Shown here one piece after another: positions 51,742 through 60,543 of a stretch of DNA of 64,000 bases. The notes under the pieces were generated by a model. The model worked only from the letters and a program-made list of their open reading frames with translations. It did not search any database and was not told the DNA's origin. The position numbers and the translations under genes are program-made. The DNA is from Acidithiobacillus caldus ATCC 51756 (GTDB lineage Bacteria > Pseudomonadota > Gammaproteobacteria > Acidithiobacillales > Acidithiobacillaceae): NCBI RefSeq assembly GCF_000175575.2, contig NZ_CP005987.1:1-64000 (forward strand), written 5' to 3'. Positions within the stretch are counted from its first letter, which is position 1; each line of letters begins with the position of its first letter.

Positions 51742-54281
51742 GCGCGACCCCCTTCTAGCGCAACGGGTGGAATATCCCAGTCTCCCTCAATCGGCCCTGC
51801 GTTAATTTCCGCGCCGACTGCCGTACTTGGTCTAGAGACTGGCTGGGCGTTCACCCTGTCTGGGGTTTTGGCACGTAATGAGCGCCAACGAGCAATGGAC
51901 CAACGACGTAAGACCTTGTGTGCGATCACAAGACCATCCGTCGCCATCCTCTTCCACTGGATATTAGGCAGCCGAGCGGTCGTCAAAAGATGCCCAATGT
52001 GGCGAGGCCCCGACAGCGTTGCTAGGCGTACGAACAACCATAGCGCACCGAGGATACTTCGCGCGCGGCGTCTCGAGTGGGCCATCGTAACCAAATCCGA
52101 ACTCGCGCCGTACGCCCAGTCTACGGCAAGCACGACATCTTCACTATTCTCCAGCACGAATTCGACCGCCAGCGCACCTGCGTGATCCCGAGAGGTAACG
52201 CTCGAGTCCACGAGACGCACTGGTAGGCACTTACCAGGCGCCAACATCACGGACACAACCGTATTTCGCTCGAACTCCGTCCAAAACTCTGGCAGGACAC
52301 GAGCTCCGCGCCAAGAAATATCCTCGGTACTGGCGTCGATGAGCGAGCCATCCGACAGGATCAGCTTGATCGGTTTGCGCAGGCCGACACGGGCTGCAGT
52401 CCGTCGCTGAGGTTTCTCATGCGTAACCCCCAGAACAGCCAGCAAAAATAGAGAATCCAACACGGCCCAGAACAGGACAAATAGTATCGCATCAATGTGA
52501 GCCCCTGGTGTCTGAAGCAGCCCGATACCTGAAAAAATCGCAACGATGTTGACGACGAGAAGCACATAGAATGGACGGGACGCGACGGAAAGAAAATGTC
52601 GGTCAAGAAACTCGCCTTTTGGAGTTACCTTAAAACTTGGAGACCTAGGCTTCAGAAACACCTTCACCATCGCGTGTGCAATAAAAATGCTTTGAAGTGT
52701 CTCATACACCTGCGAAATGAACGGCCACCGAACGCGCCGGTAGTAATGCTGCGCCACGATAAGGGAGCTCAGGAGGTACGGCGCGAGATAGGCGAGTAAC
52801 TGACTCGGCGTGGTTTCGCATAGCGTTATACCAAATATGAGATAGGCGGGTGGAGCCAGCATCAACGCTAGGCGGGAGTACGCAAATAGCCAATAGACGA
52901 TAAGATTGGTATAAAGAAGACGCTGCACAAAGGTGAGGCCTTTTTGAGTCCACGGATTCTTGAGAAGAAAGATTTGAAGCATGCCTGTCCCCCATCGGAC
53001 GCGCTGGACAATCATGCCTGTGACCGTTTCTGGCTGGAGACCACTAACCATAGCCTTGTTGAGATACAGTGTTCTGTAACCCCTCTTCATGGCATCAATG
53101 GTCGTCTCGGCGTCTTCCGTAATCGTGAGTCCGGCAATGCCTCCCAGAGATTTTAAGATTGGTTGCCGAAGTACCGCCGCAGATCCACAAAAATAGGATG
53201 TTTCCCAGAAATCTAGACCCGGTTGCATGACCTCGTAAAATAACTCGTTCTCACCGGGCCCCTTTGGAATATTTAGATTTTTCTCAATGGGGTCTTGTGA
53301 GACGAAGTTGTGTGGCGTTTGCACCAAAAAGAGCTTTTCGTCTCTCAGAAAAAAAGGTACAGTATTTTTTAAGAAGTCGCGCGTGGGAATATGGTCACAA
53401 TCAAATATTGCTACGAGATCTCCTTGGCTCTTGGTAAGCGCATTGTTGATATTGCCGGACTTAGCGTGCGCATTATTACTCCGCGTCAGGTATTTGGCAC
53501 CATATTGGGCAGCAAGTGATCGGAGATTGTCGCGACGTTTTTTTGCCAAAGCAGCTTTAGCTGAATCGCTTTGATTGCATTTTTGATCGGTCCCACCGTC
53601 GTCCAGAAGCCACACCGTAAAGCGGCTCGACGGATAGTCTAGGTTAACCGTTGCTGCGAGCGTTGGAAGTATGACATTTATATCTTCGTTATAGGTGGGG
53701 ATGAAAACGTCAACGAAGGGGAGGTTATGTTCATCTTTCGGAAGATCCGGTATTGGATGGCTCACAGGATGTATATTAACCAAGTGGTTGAACATCAACA
53801 TAATAAAACCGTAAGCCTCGGCCAACAGGAGAGTCCATCCGGCCACCTCGCTAGCAATTCCGTACCCGTAAGGCATCGTTTGGGTCGCTCGCCAATAGAG
53901 GTAGTGCCAGCCGAAATAGGCGCTACAGAATATAATAGCGTACCGAGAGAGTGTCGTGCTTATGTCACTACGTTTGTGTAAGTCCCAGTTGTAAAGCGAT
54001 AGCATCAGTGTGAGCAGCATCCCTGATACCACATATTGGTCTGGGAGTGGAATTTGAAACTCGGCCAAGCATACAATCATAATCATCGCAAACGTAATGC
54101 CGAGATATGTAATCCAGGGAGTAACGGTCAGTTTGATTTTTGATTGGACGTAGTCGTATAATTGGAATGGTGCAACCTTCTGGAAAGATTGAGATATCCC
54201 TACGATGTACCTTCGAAGTGATGGCCTTGCTGGGGATCTGCGGCTTTGGACGACGCTTCTCGATAGAAAGTCGATGCGCAT
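51738..54281 (-). CDS. bcsA: cellulose synthase catalytic subunit BcsA
   Basis: 847 residues from the ATG at 54281, chosen because the sigma-54 site at 54331-54346 lies within the longer frame and a CGGAG precedes this ATG. GT2 domain with DDGG, FDCDH, TEDAE and QRVRW; about eight transmembrane helices; then a PilZ domain with RRTAARV and DISWRGA, the c-di-GMP-binding pattern. Uses UDP-glucose from GalU. The long C-terminal tail after PilZ (about 110 residues) is basic and of unknown role. Confidence 0.97.
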   Translation of the reverse strand: MRIDFLSRSVVQSRRSPARPSLRRYIVGISQSFQKVAPFQLYDYVQSKIKLTVTPWITYLGITFAMIMIVCLAEFQIPLPDQYVVSGMLLTLMLSLYNWDLHKRSDISTTLSRYAIIFCSAYFGWHYLYWRATQTMPYGYGIASEVAGWTLLLAEAYGFIMLMFNHLVNIHPVSHPIPDLPKDEHNLPFVDVFIPTYNEDINVILPTLAATVNLDYPSSRFTVWLLDDGGTDQKCNQSDSAKAALAKKRRDNLRSLAAQYGAKYLTRSNNAHAKSGNINNALTKSQGDLVAIFDCDHIPTRDFLKNTVPFFLRDEKLFLVQTPHNFVSQDPIEKNLNIPKGPGENELFYEVMQPGLDFWETSYFCGSAAVLRQPILKSLGGIAGLTITEDAETTIDAMKRGYRTLYLNKAMVSGLQPETVTGMIVQRVRWGTGMLQIFLLKNPWTQKGLTFVQRLLYTNLIVYWLFAYSRLALMLAPPAYLIFGITLCETTPSQLLAYLAPYLLSSLIVAQHYYRRVRWPFISQVYETLQSIFIAHAMVKVFLKPRSPSFKVTPKGEFLDRHFLSVASRPFYVLLVVNIVAIFSGIGLLQTPGAHIDAILFVLFWAVLDSLFLLAVLGVTHEKPQRRTAARVGLRKPIKLILSDGSLIDASTEDISWRGARVLPEFWTEFERNTVVSVMLAPGKCLPVRLVDSSVTSRDHAGALAVEFVLENSEDVVLAVDWAYGASSDLVTMAHSRRRARSILGALWLFVRLATLSGPRHIGHLLTTARLPNIQWKRMATDGLVIAHKVLRRWSIARWRSLRAKTPDRVNAQPVSRPSTAVGAEINAGPIEGDWDIPPVALEGGRA

Positions 54282-54330
54282 TGCAGTGGGCTCCGAGGTA
54301 AGACATAAGTAAACTAGCACGCGCACACGC

Positions 54331-54346
54331 TGCATTATCTATGCCA
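54331..54346 (-). promoter_or_regulatory. candidate sigma-54 promoter of bcs operon
   Basis: TGGCATAGATAATGCA on the minus strand: perfect -24 box, -12 box ATGCA with one mismatch, GG-N10-GC. Start about 54320, 39 bp before the bcsA ATG. No NtrC-type site was found upstream, so another activator may act. Confidence 0.5.
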
Positions 54347-54942
54347 GTAGTATAACGTGCTTTTTCGTGCCCGTGCGAAATGAATTTGTAAAGCTGTTGT
54401 TACATGTCTTGTGTTATCGAAAAAATATATAGAAAAAACAGCATGTTAATATTTTATGAAATGCCATTTTGTGGTGCGCGCTTGTCCATAACTGTGCATT
54501 GATCGCGGGAACGCGCTACCTATCCGTGTGGCAGTGGACGTCACCACAAGCACTGACATGGCACCTTGTTGCGAGGGCGAAAAAGCTTCGAACACCCACT
54601 TCCGATGCGAAGCCACCGTCTCGATAATCAGCGGGATCGCTCAGAAGACCAAGCGAATCTTAGTAGCAAATAACACTGAACACTGAGGTGGTTCATCTAG
54701 TTTGGACAGCCTGCCTGCCGCGCATCCTTCCCATCTCAAGGGTACCGCTTTCCCAATCTTACCAGCGATTTTTCCAGTACCCCCTAATCCCGTGGTAGCA
54801 GGATTACCAGCTGAAGTCTACGCCTACAGAGGGCACCAGGGTCAAGGCAATCAGCGGGATCACCCAGAAGACCAAGCGAATCTGTGTTGCAAGTAACACC
54901 GGAAAAGATACAATTGCAACATGGCATTGAGGAAGGTCGGTC
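54347..54942. repeat. gene-free region with 53-bp imperfect direct repeat
   Basis: No supported gene in about 600 bp. AATCAGCGGGATC...AAGCGAATCT occurs at 54626-54678 and 54849-54901 with 46 of 53 positions equal. On the minus strand the second copy encodes a membrane-like C-terminal tail (RLVFWVIPLIALTLVPS), so these are remnants of a lost gene end. The part at 54400-54470 is very AT-rich. This marks the change from the bcs operon to the mobile-element backbone. Confidence 0.6.
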
Positions 54943-55344
54943 ATGAGTCAGACAATCACCAGCAGCAGCCAAGCGCACGGGGAACAGGGGCGCGCGGTCT
55001 TGGCCAAGATGCTGATGCGAGCCTTTAGTCTCTGGAAGGTGCCCAGCGAAGGCCAGCTCGCCTTGCTGGGCTTGGCACCCGAAAACCGTGCCGCCCTTAC
55101 CCGATACCGCAAGGGCGGGCCGCTGGCGAACAGCCGCGATCTCTTGGAGCGCGCAGGGCATTTACTTGCCATCCATAAGAGCCTTCGCCTGCTGTTTCCA
55201 CACGATCGGGATCTGGCCTATGCCTGGATGACCACGCGCAACCGCGCTTTCGGCTACCGGACGCCCGTGGAGGCGATCAGCGAGTGGGGATTCATGGGCC
55301 TGTTCATGGTACGCGCCTACCTGGATCGGGCGCGCGGCCGGTAG
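54943..55344 (+). CDS. Xre/MbcA/ParS-type antitoxin
   Basis: 133 residues, ATG preceded by GAGGAAGG. N-terminal helical region with helix-turn-helix character ([19 protein letters not shown]), C-terminal DUF2384 toxin-binding region ([31 protein letters not shown], shown in part). Such proteins neutralise RES toxins and repress their operon. Toxin gene starts 4 bases after its stop. Confidence 0.88.
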   Translation: MSQTITSSSQAHGEQGRAVLAKMLMRAFSLWKVPSEGQLALLGLAPENRAALTRYRKGGPLANSRDLLERAGHLLAIHKSLRLLFPHDRDLAYAWMTTRNRAFGYRTPVEAISEWGFMGLFMVRAYLDRARGR

Positions 55345-55347
55345 GTC

Positions 55348-56076
55348 GTGGACTCGTTCTTCACCGGCCTTGTCCTCGCAGATATAAATGGCCCCCTGAT
55401 CCGCAACATCGTCAGCCTACGGTGCTCAGAGGAACTCTTCGACGACCTTTCCGACGATCCCGAAGATTGGGCCATCGCGCAGCAAGCGGAGCTCAATGCG
55501 AAGCCGCCGACCTACACATCCCCCGTGCCGATCATACGTCGTCCATTCGAAGAATCGGCATGGATGGAGGCCATCGAATTCCCATTCCGCCAGTTCACGG
55601 CCAGCCGCTACAGCGATGGCAGCTATGGCGTCTGGTACGGTGCCGATACGGCGGAAACATCGGTGTACGAGACGGTATACCATTGGCGCTACGGCCTGTT
55701 GGCTGACGCGGGCTTCGATGGCCTGGTCCGCACGGGCAAGCACGAAAGCATCACCAGCGAGCGCAAGATTTACCGGGTACACTGCCATGCAGCACTGCTC
55801 GATCTGCGGCCGCGCGTGGACCGATACCCGGAACTCATCGATCCAGAGAACTACGGCTTCACCCAGAATATCGGCGCACGCATCCATGCAGAGGGCCATC
55901 CGGGCCTAACAACACGCTCCGCCCGATGTACAGGAGATACCTTTGCAGTTTTCAATCCCTCTGTACTGTCCAAACCAGCCATCCAAAGTTACCTCACCTA
56001 TCGGCTCAGCGAGCACGGAGTGGCCGTTTACCGCGGCGGCACAGGGCAGCAAGGCCTCTGGTTCACCATCCCCTGA
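55348..56076 (+). CDS. RES-domain toxin
   Basis: 242 residues from a GTG. RES motifs: Arg and Ser/Tyr residues in QFTASRYSDGSYGVWYGADTAETSVYE, then HCHAALLDLR and YLTYRLSEHGVAVYRG. RES toxins degrade NAD+ and arrest growth. Paired with the upstream Xre-type antitoxin; such pairs stabilise plasmids and ICEs. Confidence 0.88.
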   Translation: MDSFFTGLVLADINGPLIRNIVSLRCSEELFDDLSDDPEDWAIAQQAELNAKPPTYTSPVPIIRRPFEESAWMEAIEFPFRQFTASRYSDGSYGVWYGADTAETSVYETVYHWRYGLLADAGFDGLVRTGKHESITSERKIYRVHCHAALLDLRPRVDRYPELIDPENYGFTQNIGARIHAEGHPGLTTRSARCTGDTFAVFNPSVLSKPAIQSYLTYRLSEHGVAVYRGGTGQQGLWFTIP

Positions 56077-56140
56077 AGACGGATAGCGATACGCAAGCCG
56101 CCCATATCGGCCATATTCTATAGCACAACGCGCATTCTTT

Positions 56141-56160
56141 TTTTGTGTTAAACTGACTGC
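56141..56160 (+). promoter_or_regulatory. promoter-like motif, twin of that at 4806
   Basis: TTTTGTGTTAAACTGACTGC, 18 of 20 positions equal to 4806-4825. It lies 22 bases before the next gene. TGTTAAACT resembles an extended -10 element. Confidence 0.5.
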
Positions 56161-56182
56161 CTTATATGCGAGTTATACAGTT

Positions 56183-56365
56183 ATGACCATAATCGTTGTT
56201 TCCGCCATCGCCTTGTCTCTGGTGGTTGGCCGCCTCTTTTACGGCCTGATCCGCTGGGAAAGTCGCTGGGATATCCGCATCCTGGAGCTCGGTTTCCACT
56301 GCTTTCTGCTTGGCATTTTGCTCACGCTCATCGACATGGCCTGGATGGGCTGGATGATCCTTTAG
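56183..56365 (+). CDS. small membrane protein, unknown
   Basis: 60 residues, two transmembrane helices (residues about 3-23 and 36-58) with an Arg/Trp-rich loop. No clear ribosome site, so translation may depend on the short leader starting at the motif 56141. No family recognised. Confidence 0.5.
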   Translation: MTIIVVSAIALSLVVGRLFYGLIRWESRWDIRILELGFHCFLLGILLTLIDMAWMGWMIL

Positions 56366-56381
56366 AGAGAGAAAGAGCCCC

Positions 56382-56743
56382 ATGGAAGAATTCGACATTA
56401 CCGACCTTTCGGCGCGCGCCCGCGCTATTCTGCGCGAAGATCGCGGAGAAGTGTCCAACAAGCCCGAGCCCGAAAGCATTGCGGGTTTTTTGTTGGACAT
56501 ATCGCCCGCACAACGAAGGCCAACTATCGCTGGAAGTTCACCGTGCTCCGCTTGGTCTATACGACATCCGCCGGTATCGCCCTGCAGGTGTTCTCACCCG
56601 CCATACCGATTATCACCAGCGTCGCCACCATCCTCGCCCCGTGGGTTGCCGGAATTACCGGCGCCCTTGTGCGGGTAGCCAGGACTGGTCTAACCTACCT
56701 TCCGATCACCGCTACCCTATGGGGTGGCGGTTTTTTGTTATGA
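56382..56743 (+). pseudogene. small membrane protein, probable T6 frameshift
   Basis: ATG at 56382 with a GAGAGAAAGAG site opens an acidic N-terminus (MEEFDITDLSARARAILRED). A second frame from the T6 run at 56486-56491 to 56743 encodes two or three membrane segments (ALQVFSPAIPIITSVATILAP, ITATLWGGGFLL). One extra T joins them into about 120 residues. It may instead be a slippage-expressed gene or two genes. Function unknown. Confidence 0.45.
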
Positions 56744-56844
56744 AGTTCGTACCGTTGCGCCTGTGAAAATACACGGACTAGCACACATCGCAAACCACCC
56801 CTCCTACACGTGGTACAATACAGAAAAACGACAGGAGATATACG

Positions 56845-57141
56845 TTGGAAAAGCCCTATACCCAAGGCGGTTGGCACCGTAACGTGCCCCCTGCCACCAA
56901 GTTCCCAACCATCTTTGCCGGGCGCAACACGCACGTCGCCCGCGTGGTGGTGGATGGTGGCCTCACGCCGGAAGAAATCGAGGCAAACTGCAACCTGATC
57001 GCCGCAGCGCCCAAGTTACTTGAGGCGCTGATTGCACTGGAATCCGCTGCACGCACAGGCGAGATCGGTGCCAAGGCGGGCACGAAGGCCCTAGAGCAGG
57101 CCCGCAAAGCCATCGATACCGCCTTTGGCGTGTACCACTAG
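56845..57141 (+). CDS. Ead/Ea22-like hypothetical protein
   Basis: 98 residues from a TTG with an AGGAG site; TGGTACAAT at 56810-56818 could be its -10 region. The C-terminal part (EEIEANCNLIAAAPKLLEALIAL) is a motif common in phage and plasmid proteins of the Ead/Ea22 type, whose function is unknown. It ends 9 bp before recJ. Confidence 0.6.
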   Translation: MEKPYTQGGWHRNVPPATKFPTIFAGRNTHVARVVVDGGLTPEEIEANCNLIAAAPKLLEALIALESAARTGEIGAKAGTKALEQARKAIDTAFGVYH

Positions 57142-57150
57142 GAGGCAGCC

Positions 57151-58880
57151 ATGCGCATCCAACTCCGCCAAGCCGAACACGAGCCGGTCACCGCGCTCAC
57201 CTCCGCAGGAATCGATCCGGTCCTTGCGCGGATCTATAGCGCGCGTGGCGTGGCGGGTCCCGATGACCTGGATCTTGGCCTTGCGGGGCTGGCTTCGTAC
57301 ACGCAACTCAAGGACATCGACCAGGCAGCAAAACGGCTGGCCATCGCGATAAAAAACGCAGAGAAGCTGGCCATTGCTGGCGACTTCGACTCCGACGGAG
57401 CCGCTGGGGCCAGTTTGCTCATCGAAGGGATCCTCGACCTTGGCGGGAGATTGCCGAGCCTGTTTATCCCGAATCGGATGACCCAGGGCTACGGCCTGTC
57501 GCCCGGCCTGGTGGCTGAAATGCCCGCCGACACCAATCTCGTTATCACCGTCGACAACGGCATTGCGAGCATTGCGGGGGTAGCCGCCGCGAGAGCCCGC
57601 GGATTCGACGTCATAATCACCGACCACCATCTGGCCGGAGAACGTCTGCCAGAGGATTGCGCGGCGATCGTAAATCCCAACCAGCCCGGATGCGCTTTTC
57701 CCTGGAAGGGGACAGCCGGCGTCGGCGTGGCCTTTTATCTGATCGCAGCAACCCGCGCCAAGCTGCGCGAGGACGAGTGGTTCGGGGACCATCGCCCGGA
57801 ACCCAACCTGTCGAAGTATCTCGATCTCGTAGCCTTGGCGACGATCGCGGATGTGGCGCCCTTCGAGCGCAACAACCGGATCTTCATCGCCGCAGGCCTA
57901 GAGCGCATTCGCCAGCGCCGTTGCCGCATCGGCATCCTCGCATTATTGGAGGTCGCCGGCGTTGAGCCGGAAAACGTGACCGCCTAGACGATAGGCTTCA
58001 TCGTTGCCCCAAGAATCAATGCCGCCGGGCGACTGGAAGACATGCGTACCGGTGTGCGGCTCCTGCTCTCCCAGGATGAGCAGGCTGCCCGAGAGATCGC
58101 CCGGACCCTGGACCAGCTGAACCGCGAGCGTCGCAGCATCGAAGACGGCATTCGCGAGGAAGCGGAGGAAATCGCGGCCCAGATCGTGTCTGCACCACAA
58201 GACGGAGAACCGTTTGTTCTGTGCCCGTACCAGCCGGACTGGCACGAGGGAGTAATCGGCATCGTGGCCGCCCGCCTGCGCGAGCGTTTCCATCGGCCAA
58301 CCATCGTGTTCACCAAAACCGCAGACGGATCCATCAAAGGCTCGGGGCGCTCCATCCCCTGGTTCCACATCCGCGACGCCATCGCCGCCGTCGACGCCCA
58401 GCACCCTAGCCTCATCACCAAGTTTGGTGGCCATGCGGCCGCTGCTGGCCTGTCTCTAGCGAAGGAGACAGACATCGCCGTATTCACCGAGGCCTTCGCC
58501 GCGGTCGCTCGCCGAGAACTGCGCGCAAGCGATCTGGAAGAAATCATTTATTCGGATGGCGAGCTTGGAGAAGCACGGCGTGTCTGGACACGGCGCTGGC
58601 GATTGAGAAAGGCGGCCCATGGGGAAGGGAGTTTGAGCCGCCAATTTTTCACGGCACTTTCTTGGTAAAAAACGTCCGGGAATTGCGGTCCAACACGCTG
58701 AAATGTACAGTCCAGAAGGAGCAGTGGGCGTTGGATGCCATCTGGTTTCGGCGCAACAGCGAACAATCCCTGGAAGAAGGCAAGCGCTATACGATGGTTT
58801 ACGCCCTATCGGTAAACCGTTGGCGGAGCCGGGAAAATCTGCAGCTGCGTATTGAAAAGGTATTGGAGGAGCACCCGTGA
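57151..58880 (+). pseudogene. recJ: single-strand exonuclease RecJ, amber codon and frameshift
   Basis: About 576 codons, like RecJ. DHH motifs are present (GDFDSDGAAGA, TVDNGI, ITDHHLAGE, and DHHA1 KGSGRSIPWFHI, KFGGHAAAAGLS). A TAG at 57985 interrupts between VTA and TIGFIVAPRINAAGRLEDM, in the same frame. Near 58567-58580 a further 1-bp shift moves the frame to one reading ACLDTALAIEKGGPWGREF. The end is fixed by a GTGA overlap with the next gene. RecJ degrades 5' single strands in repair; an element-borne copy is likely. As written, no full RecJ would be made. Confidence 0.9.
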
Positions 58881-59173
58881 ACACCAAATCCTACCACACG
58901 CTTTCAGCGACCAGTCTGGGACTCACCCTGCTACTCGTTGCCGCACTGGTCGCCATCGGTCTCGGTACCGCTCCGGGCCAGATGGCCACCGCTCGCCTCA
59001 CCCTGGGAGCGCTCGCCTGCCTCAGCGGCGGGAGCTGGCTGGTTTTGCGCCAGCGAGAAGAGGATCTGGCGGCGGGCAGGGCGTTTTCCTGGGCAAAGAC
59101 CACCGCAAAGATCGGAGGCTGGTTGCTGGTAGCACTGGCCATCGCTTTTGCGGTGATGTGGGGCTTGCACTAG
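58877..59173 (+). CDS. small membrane protein, unknown
   Basis: 98 residues from a GTG overlapping the recJ stop (GTGA). Three hydrophobic segments (residues about 13-30, 40-58 and 80-97). No family recognised. Coupled to recJ. Confidence 0.6.
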   Translation: MNTKSYHTLSATSLGLTLLLVAALVAIGLGTAPGQMATARLTLGALACLSGGSWLVLRQREEDLAAGRAFSWAKTTAKIGGWLLVALAIAFAVMWGLH

Positions 59174-59192
59174 GAACGCGCTGCACCCTTGC

Positions 59193-59301
59193 TATAATGC
59201 GGTGAGGAGCCCGGGCGCAAGCACGATATGCCCCATTGCGGGAGAGCCAGGCCTGATCGGGTGCAGACGTCGTGCCAGATCGATCCATGCGGGCTCCACT
59301 C
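59193..59301 (+). ncRNA. candidate structured RNA with extended -10 promoter
   Basis: An extended -10 TGCTATAAT (59190-59198) precedes a 100-nt segment (59202-59301) whose ends pair: GGAGCCCG with CGGGCTCC, extended by flanking bases. Inside, GCACGA (59221) pairs with TCGTGC (59279-59284 region), enclosing further short stems. It lies between two convergent genes and encodes no good frame. It resembles no RNA family I can name; its 3' end and direction rest on the promoter. Confidence 0.45.
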
Positions 59302-59345
59302 AGCAGAAACAAACTAGTTGCTTTTCGGCAAAACCCGGTCCTCTG

Positions 59346-59792
59346 CTAGGCAGACACCGGATTTCCTTTCTTGGCCTTCAGTCCGTCGGCAAACCGTTTC
59401 TCCAGAACATCCAGCTCAGCCTCATAGTCTGAGAGTTCACACAGGTTCTGCAAATCCGTGCGCAACGACTCCGCGCCGAGCAGATCCCCGCTGCGCTGAT
59501 CGGCCTGGATGAGCGAAATGAGGGGCTCGGCGGGGAAATACTGCAGGTAGACTGCGCCACCTCGCTCGAGCACTTGGATAGCATCCGCCCGAAATTTACC
59601 AATATCGGCATACGGCGTATCCACCAGGATTACGTCTTCATCACCGCCGGTGGGATCGGCGAGATCCTTCAGTTCATGCCGTGGGACTACGCGGATATAC
59701 AGCTTCGGGAACCGCTCGGGGAGGCTGCGGATCCATGCTTCTGCCTTGCCGCGGCGGGTGCCGATGGCGAACAACACGGTATGGCTGGGCAT
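59346..59792 (-). CDS. hypothetical protein
   Basis: 148 residues from the ATG at 59792 (CAGGAG site). N-terminal VLFAIGTRRGKAEAWI suggests an alpha/beta fold, and the C-terminal 40 residues are acidic and coiled-coil-like (LSDYEAELDVLEKRFADGL). No family recognised. Confidence 0.55.
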   Translation of the reverse strand: MPSHTVLFAIGTRRGKAEAWIRSLPERFPKLYIRVVPRHELKDLADPTGGDEDVILVDTPYADIGKFRADAIQVLERGGAVYLQYFPAEPLISLIQADQRSGDLLGAESLRTDLQNLCELSDYEAELDVLEKRFADGLKAKKGNPVSA

Positions 59793-59893
59793 GCGAACTC
59801 CTGGCGTACGCACGGCTTTCTGAAGGCGAGCGCGCACAAATAAAGAAAGAAAACGACAAATGGGACAAACAAATTATAGCGCACAGCGCCAAC

Positions 59894-59927
59894 AAAAAAA
59901 GCCCTCCGGTCAACAGACCAAGAGGGC
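59894..59927 (-). terminator. rho-independent terminator
   Basis: On the minus strand GCCCTCTTGGTCTG pairs imperfectly with the CCGGAGGGC side and is followed by seven T. It ends the two small genes at 59942-60305. Confidence 0.75.
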
Positions 59928-59941
59928 GTTCGTCGATTTTC

Positions 59942-60127
59942 CTAGAAAGACAGGGGACTGTCTCCCTGTTCCTGAACGTGGTAGTAAGCACCGGACAGGT
60001 CCAGCGCATCGCCATCAAAGACCAACTCGCCGCGCAAAAAGGCCGCGATCTTCGATTGGCGATCCAGGGGTTTCGTCTGCTCCCGGTGAAGCCGGAACGC
60101 TTCCGGCACCTTGGGATACTCAGACAT
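59942..60127 (-). CDS. hypothetical small protein
   Basis: 61 residues from the ATG at 60127 with a GGGAGGTGG site, overlapping the end of the upstream gene. Central helix (DRQSKIAAFLRGELVFDG). No recognised family; plausible phage/plasmid-type small regulator, but no motif shows it. Confidence 0.5.
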   Translation of the reverse strand: MSEYPKVPEAFRLHREQTKPLDRQSKIAAFLRGELVFDGDALDLSGAYYHVQEQGDSPLSF

Positions 60128-60305
60128 GCGCCACCTCCCGTTCGTGCAGAGCACGGAGCGAACGAATGTCACGGATGACCTTCTCGGCGCGACGGCGGGG
60201 AAGGTAAAGGGGAGCGAGCGCTTCGATCTTTTGGGCAACAGCAAGATCGGAAGCACAATCGAAGTGGAGACCGTCAATGACGCGGTCGAGGACGTTGGTT
60301 TGCAT
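60120..60305 (-). CDS. hypothetical small protein
   Basis: 61 residues from the ATG at 60305 with an AGGAG site. Helical and basic at the C-terminus (RRRAEKVIRDIRSLRALHERE). Overlaps the next small gene by 8 bp. Downstream of a candidate attenuator (60347-60423). Confidence 0.5.
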   Translation of the reverse strand: MQTNVLDRVIDGLHFDCASDLAVAQKIEALAPLYLPRRRAEKVIRDIRSLRALHEREVAHV

Positions 60306-60346
60306 GAGGATGTCTCCTGTCGCTGTCGCTCGCGAGCGGAAGGAAC

Positions 60347-60423
60347 AAAAAATCCCCTCTGCGCGACAAAGACATCCACTATCTCCCTCTGGCGGGCGAT
60401 GTGATGCCCGCAAGAGGGGAGGG
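60347..60423 (-). promoter_or_regulatory. candidate transcription attenuator
   Basis: In the leader (minus strand) CCCTCTTGCGGGC pairs with GCCCGCCAGAGGG (about 13 bp) to form a long hairpin. A distal GCGCAGAGGGGATTTTTT can instead pair its AGAGGGGA with the first CCCCTCT, and it ends in T6. The two pairings exclude each other, the layout of an attenuator. It lies 42 bp before the small gene at 60305. No ligand or leader peptide identified. Confidence 0.45.
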
Positions 60424-60543
60424 TGTGCAGCAACGAAGGCTGCTATTGCGTAGCTCTTGCCAAGGAGCGTTTCTCATCAAGGATGATGGCGGTGTAAGGC
60501 TTTAGCCTAGTGCGGCCACACGCCGCCTGTCAAGCACGGGGAC

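Noticed and set aside
54559-54573. TGGCACCTTGTTGC as a plus-strand sigma-54 promoter
   Set aside because: Only 9 bases between GG and GC, and no gene follows within 350 bp.
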